Of a stretch of DNA of 64,000 nt, positions 60,038-64,000 are shown piece by piece. Made by a program: the position numbers and the translations under genes. Positions within the stretch are counted from its first letter, which is position 1. The number at the start of each line of letters is the position of its first letter. The notes beneath the pieces were generated by a model. The model saw only the letters and a list, made by a program, of their open reading frames with translations, did not search any database and had not been told where the DNA came from. The stretch comes from Saposhnikovia divaricata (taxonomy: Eukaryota > Streptophyta > Magnoliopsida > Apiales > Apiaceae): positions 142,365,501 to 142,429,500 of the forward strand of contig CM071596.1 in the NCBI GenBank assembly GCA_036435485.1. The letters run 5' to 3'.

Positions 60038-61450
60038 TGTAACAGCCCCAGATCCGGGGTCAGGGATCCGGTCGTTATAGTCTCAATTTCCATCCATAAT
60101 ACTTGAACTTGAAACAATCTAAGTTAAATTACAACCTTGTGACCCAAAACAACAACCTACAACATACCCGTTATATTCCCAGAGATGAACTCAGAGTAAC
60201 TATCAAATATTATTAAACACAAATTTGAGTTCTTACAACCCAAAAGAATTACAATTTAACTTTACATACTCTTTGCCATCCATTTACATAAGTCAGACTA
60301 GAATACATCTGATACTTAAAAGCTAAAAACTAGCCAACCAATAGCTTCCTCCTCAGCAATGGTAGCTACATCATCCTCATCAAGTTGTGAAACGTTCCTC
60401 ATCCGCTCACGAACGGATCGCTTAGTCGGGTTCAGCTCGAACAGCCGGACTTTTCGGACTATTAATTCTATAAAAAAAAATTACAATTTATTAAATCAAA
60501 AGTCAATTACAAAGGTACTTATTACAAAAGCGCAGTTAACATCAATCAAAAATTCAATCTAGCCCAATTCTAAGGTCCTCGAACTCCAACGCTACCAAAC
60601 TCGATCGTATACTAAACCTGAAATATTAAAAGAATGAGCTACAAAGCCCAGCAAGTAACCAATCGATCTAACCATCCATACAAAGTAACGTATAAACACA
60701 TATAGAATAATACAATAATTGATACGATACAATACGATACACGAAACAATCACTTTTGATACATATATTCTTATTCGATACGACACCACATAACAACAAT
60801 AACTTGAAACCCACAATTAATACCACGACCACTACAACCCGGTGATAACGGTCCTAAATTTTCAGAAAACTATCACTACAACCCAGTGACTCGGTCCTTA
60901 TTCTTATTTTCGCAAACCATGGCATAAATCAGAGTTCCAAGACTATTGCTTACATATAATGCATGTACTATAACACATATTAATTCAAAATAAATAATCA
61001 CTTAGCCCAAATTTTAATAACAAATACGTACACATAACACATAATTTTGAACACGCTAGAAAGATCAATCAAAAACTTACCTCTACGCGGAAATTCAAGA
61101 ATCGAATCATGTAACAACTCCTGACCAGATCTGTATTTACCCTTTTTAACCCTCGAAACGATGCTTCTTGAAAAACTCAAAGAATGAAAGTTGTAGAACA
61201 CGAAAAGATCTTTTCGAAAAGTCCAGAATCAATGAATTTTGACTTACGATGAATTTTCTACGAATTTTACAAGACTGCTGATTTGTGTGAAGAATAGACC
61301 TACGAATTTTGATAATAAAGATGAAGAAAAAGAATATGATGTATTTATAATGTTACAAAACCCTATGTCCAAACCTACAAGTTATCTGTATTCAAATCTC
61401 ATCCATATTTTAGGCCCAATTAAGCTAAACTAATTTTAAATCCTATTTAT
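60038..61450 (-). repeat. 5' LTR of gypsy relic B (outer end not fixed)
   Basis: On the minus strand this sequence ends CCGGATCTGGGGCTGTTACA directly before the primer site, giving a CA terminus. A minus-strand TATA box lies at 61342-61349, implying about 1.3 kb of R and U5. The outer TG end could not be found, because no second copy is in the window and the border with the following plus-strand LTR-like region is unclear. Confidence 0.6.
61342..61349 (-). promoter_or_regulatory. TATA box of the minus-strand gypsy LTR
   Basis: TATAAATA on the minus strand, followed downstream by CATCATATTC. It is suitably placed for the LTR promoter of relic B. Confidence 0.55.
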
Positions 61451-62080
61451 TATCTAATTTTAATCCTTTATTCTATTATTCTTTTATTATTATTATTCTT
61501 CTAAAATTAAGGGATATATGCATGTGTAATTTTCAAATTTATTATAGGTTTAAATTCGAATTTTTTTGCTAATTAATAATGATTTATTCTAATTTTAGGA
61601 ATTAATTATGATTTACTCGAATTATATGATTAGTTCATATGGATTAAAGGTGGATTTTGATGATTTGGTGCTAAGTGGTAATTAGTAGTCATGTAAATAG
61701 AATTTTCAGATTTTATAATGATCAAAGTTTGAGTTTGTATTCAACAATTATGTATTTTCGAATTTTGTAGAATAATTATTTATAATTCGAATTTTATGAC
61801 TTAAGAATACTAAGTAAAAGTTAATTTTGTTGCTTATATGATAAGTGTTAGTCGATTGATATGTGATTATCATTTTAAGAACTTGTATAAGTTGAATTTC
61901 GAATTTTGATAATATAGATGAATTATGTGATTTTAGTGAATTATGTTTTATAATGGTTGAAGTACTAGTTTATGATGTGATTGTTAGTATCGAATGAAAG
62001 TAGTATGATTCTGAATTATTATGAATTAGAAATCCATTGGGAGTGTAGGTGGATTTGTAATCCATCGGATTGTGATTTGA

Positions 62081-62097
62081 GTCGGATATATTCCGAC
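62081..62097. promoter_or_regulatory. Promoter-proximal dyad GTCGGA-TATAT-TCCGAC
   Basis: A perfect 6-bp inverted repeat with a 5-bp spacer ends 9 bp before the TATA box. Each arm holds a CCGAC core, the centre of DRE/CRT elements, though the base before it (T) is not the consensus purine. Confidence 0.5.
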
Positions 62098-62106
62098 GGG
62101 ATAATC

Positions 62107-62115
62107 TATAAATAG
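62107..62115 (+). promoter_or_regulatory. TATA box of the plus-strand LTR-like region
   Basis: TATAAATAG, a strong plant TATA consensus, in an otherwise non-coding LTR-like context. Confidence 0.6.
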
Positions 62116-64000
62116 AGGAAGTGCTACCCAATTTTCGTTAGGATTATAAGTTGTAAAGTCTAGAGTATAAAAGTTATAAGCTGATTCAAGTTTGACTGGT
62201 ATTGTGTATTATGTGCTTAAGTGGTTTACGTGATTACATGTTATAAATGTTATGTGCTAAGTATTAATGCGATATAAGAATCGTCTGGGTAGAATAGGAT
62301 TAGACGATTAAGATGTATAGTATTCTAAAGTAGTACTTATGGTTTATGTAGATATGAAGGACGTAGGACCTAGCGATAAAGGAAAAGCTAAGGTTGAGTA
62401 TCAGTGACTGAGCTGTTAGCTGTTGCATTCCACCGGAGGCAAGTAACTCTGTCTTTTCTTGAAGTTTACATTCCTAAACTGATATATCCTTTTGATTCAA
62501 GCATGCCTATATTATACCATGTTGATCATAAATCTTGTTTAACCTATCTATTCAAGTAATCGGAATTCTGTCAACAACTGTTTCACAAACTATAAACCCT
62601 AAAATAGCCTAATTCATTTTAATTGTTTCTTGACCATATATGTCAAACATCTTGCCATAATTAAACCATATTGACTGATAGATAAACCAGTGTTCTACTT
62701 GACCTATGTCCGTGACCACTTCAACCTATGTTGAACCTAAAAAGATATAAACTTCTTTATGACCCAAACACTGATTCAAAAACATAATTACCCATAATAC
62801 TATACTTTAAACTTGAAATATGATCAATTGCCTTGATGCTTTTGAGTCTATATCTTCTTGATTCAGACTTGTATCCCTATTTCATTGATGTCAGAGAACT
62901 TAGTCAAATCCTTTGACTTTTTTCATTGCAAATCAAAATGAGTCGTTTTCTTAAAATACTTTGAAGTTACTTAGACTAGGTTGATCTGTTATCAGAGAGT
63001 CGAAGGTACTTTGAAGTAAAGGTTTTTGAAAAGATTAGTTATTTAAATGTTTTACGAAGTTAAAAAGAGTTTTGCAAATCTTAATGTTTTTAAAATGAGA
63101 TCTTTAATAAAATGTTAGGAACTCCGTCTAAATGGTTTCCACGGATTCCTAACGATTGGAGAGACGGGGCGAACGGGTAATGCTGGTTCCGTCGGTTTGT
63201 GTATGTATTAGTGTAGTTCTGGTCTGTCCAGTTCGACACCTTTATAGTCCAATGTGTTGCCTCTTGGGAACCCAAGCTATCCTAATGAGAGGATTAATGT
63301 CCAGAGGGACTTTGTGTCTGGTATGGGGACTTTATGGGTTGATCACCCGTATTGTCTGTTATGAATAAAAACCTCCAATTAGTTTTCTTTAAGTGATGAT
63401 TACTTTTAATTTACTATGAAATAAAATTGGTTTATCGATTGAAATGTCAATTGCTTTACACAATTTTGAAATATCTATTGTTATCCTGTTATCAGTTGAC
63501 TCCCTATCAAAATTCTTATATCAGGATCATTATTATTGTTTCCAGATAATCATGTCATATCTTGAATTACTGTCATCTTTTGCAATATCCTGTTATACTA
63601 TTTTCAGTTGAGATCTTTTGTTACTTGCTGAGCGCTAGCTCATTATTATTTTGTCTAACCGTTTTGACAGTAATCTAAGAATCACGATCCGTACTTTCAA
63701 ACCGCGAGGAAGCGCACTTACCGTGGACCTGAAGTGGTTCAGTTTGAGATAGCTCCCAAGGTAGATGCAATAACAGCTCAGTGAGGAGATCTTTAGTTAG
63801 TTGTGAGAATCTGGCAATAGAACTTTCGAGAACTTTGGTTTGTAATAATAATTGAATTCAGGTTTGTAATAATAAGTAGTTAGATGTTTGGCTTGCTTAT
63901 TTCATACAATTACCTGTGAAAGATCCAGGTTAGTAGAGTTGGGGCCAGTCATCATGTTATATTTATATTTCTTTTTTTAGGGTATTTGCATCTAGAGTGT

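Larger units (their letters stand above)
61450..64000 (+). repeat. Plus-strand LTR-like region, probably Ty3-gypsy (Tekay-like), extends off the window
   Basis: There is no coding region of note over 2.5 kb. The plus strand has a good TATA box (62107-62115) after an AT-rich U3-like stretch, then a long leader-like sequence. It carries wording I associate with long gypsy LTRs: GGAGGCAAGTAACTCTG near 62437, a GC-richer block at 63120-63360, and GCGAGGAAGCGCACTTACCG near 63704. Ends, primer site and a matching copy are not visible, so the assignment rests on recall and composition. Confidence 0.4.

Noticed and set aside
60359..61433. Short open frames on both strands in the gypsy LTR
   Set aside because: Low-complexity translations of LTR sequence. 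No known domain.
63090..63368. Overlapping 61-70-codon open frames on both strands
   Set aside because: They lie in LTR-like sequence without start context or homology; the overlap of both strands argues against either.

Overview
The window is repeat-dominated plant DNA, most likely centromeric or pericentromeric heterochromatin of a flowering plant (probably a eudicot; I cannot name the species). Three things point this way: a ~171-bp AT-rich satellite of a size typical of plant centromere satellites, a SIRE/Maximus-type Ty1-copia retrotransposon with an initiator-Met-tRNA primer site, and Ty3-gypsy relics. I found no intact host gene, no rRNA or tRNA gene and no CRISPR array. Every protein-coding trace belongs to a mobile element, and all are broken.

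Layout. (1) 1-37227: about 217 tandem monomers, continuing off the left edge. They are organised in successive higher-order repeat (HOR) domains: a 6-mer of ~1.02 kb (about 1700-3560), two copies of a 16-mer of 2.73 kb (about 3570-9060), nearly five copies of a 6-mer of 1.028 kb (about 9380-14340), two near-identical copies of a 25-mer of 4.27 kb plus a rearranged third (about 15700-27945), and a mosaic of 5-, 6-, 15-, 16- and 21-mer spacings (27950-37227). (2) 37228-49826: a 12.6-kb SIRE/Maximus-type copia element with both LTRs, primer site, polypurine tract, broken gag-pol and a long broken second ORF. A 676-bp non-autonomous hAT element with an 8-bp target duplication is nested in the second ORF. 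(3) 49827-51335: the satellite resumes and ends. (4) 51336-52630: an AT-rich tandem, a hairpin with a B-box, a striking minisatellite of ~26 units built on CACGTG (G-box/ABRE), and a cluster of TGYAACA motifs. (5) 52632-55831: the 3' part of a second SIRE-type element (ORF2 relic, polypurine tract, LTR). Its LTR holds a dense array of TTCGA and TTCnnGAA heat-shock-type dyads. (6) about 56630-61450: two minus-strand Ty3-gypsy relics. The distal one keeps its primer site and 5' LTR. (7) about 61450-64000: a plus-strand LTR-like region with a TATA box, running off the right edge.

Relative order of events: HOR amplification, then copia insertion into a satellite A-tract, then hAT insertion into the copia element. 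The most interesting signals are two directly abutting dyads in the satellite monomer, the layered HOR structure with a junction that removes exactly those dyads, the palindrome and dispersed half-sites of the copia element, the G-box minisatellite, and the heat-shock-like LTR array.
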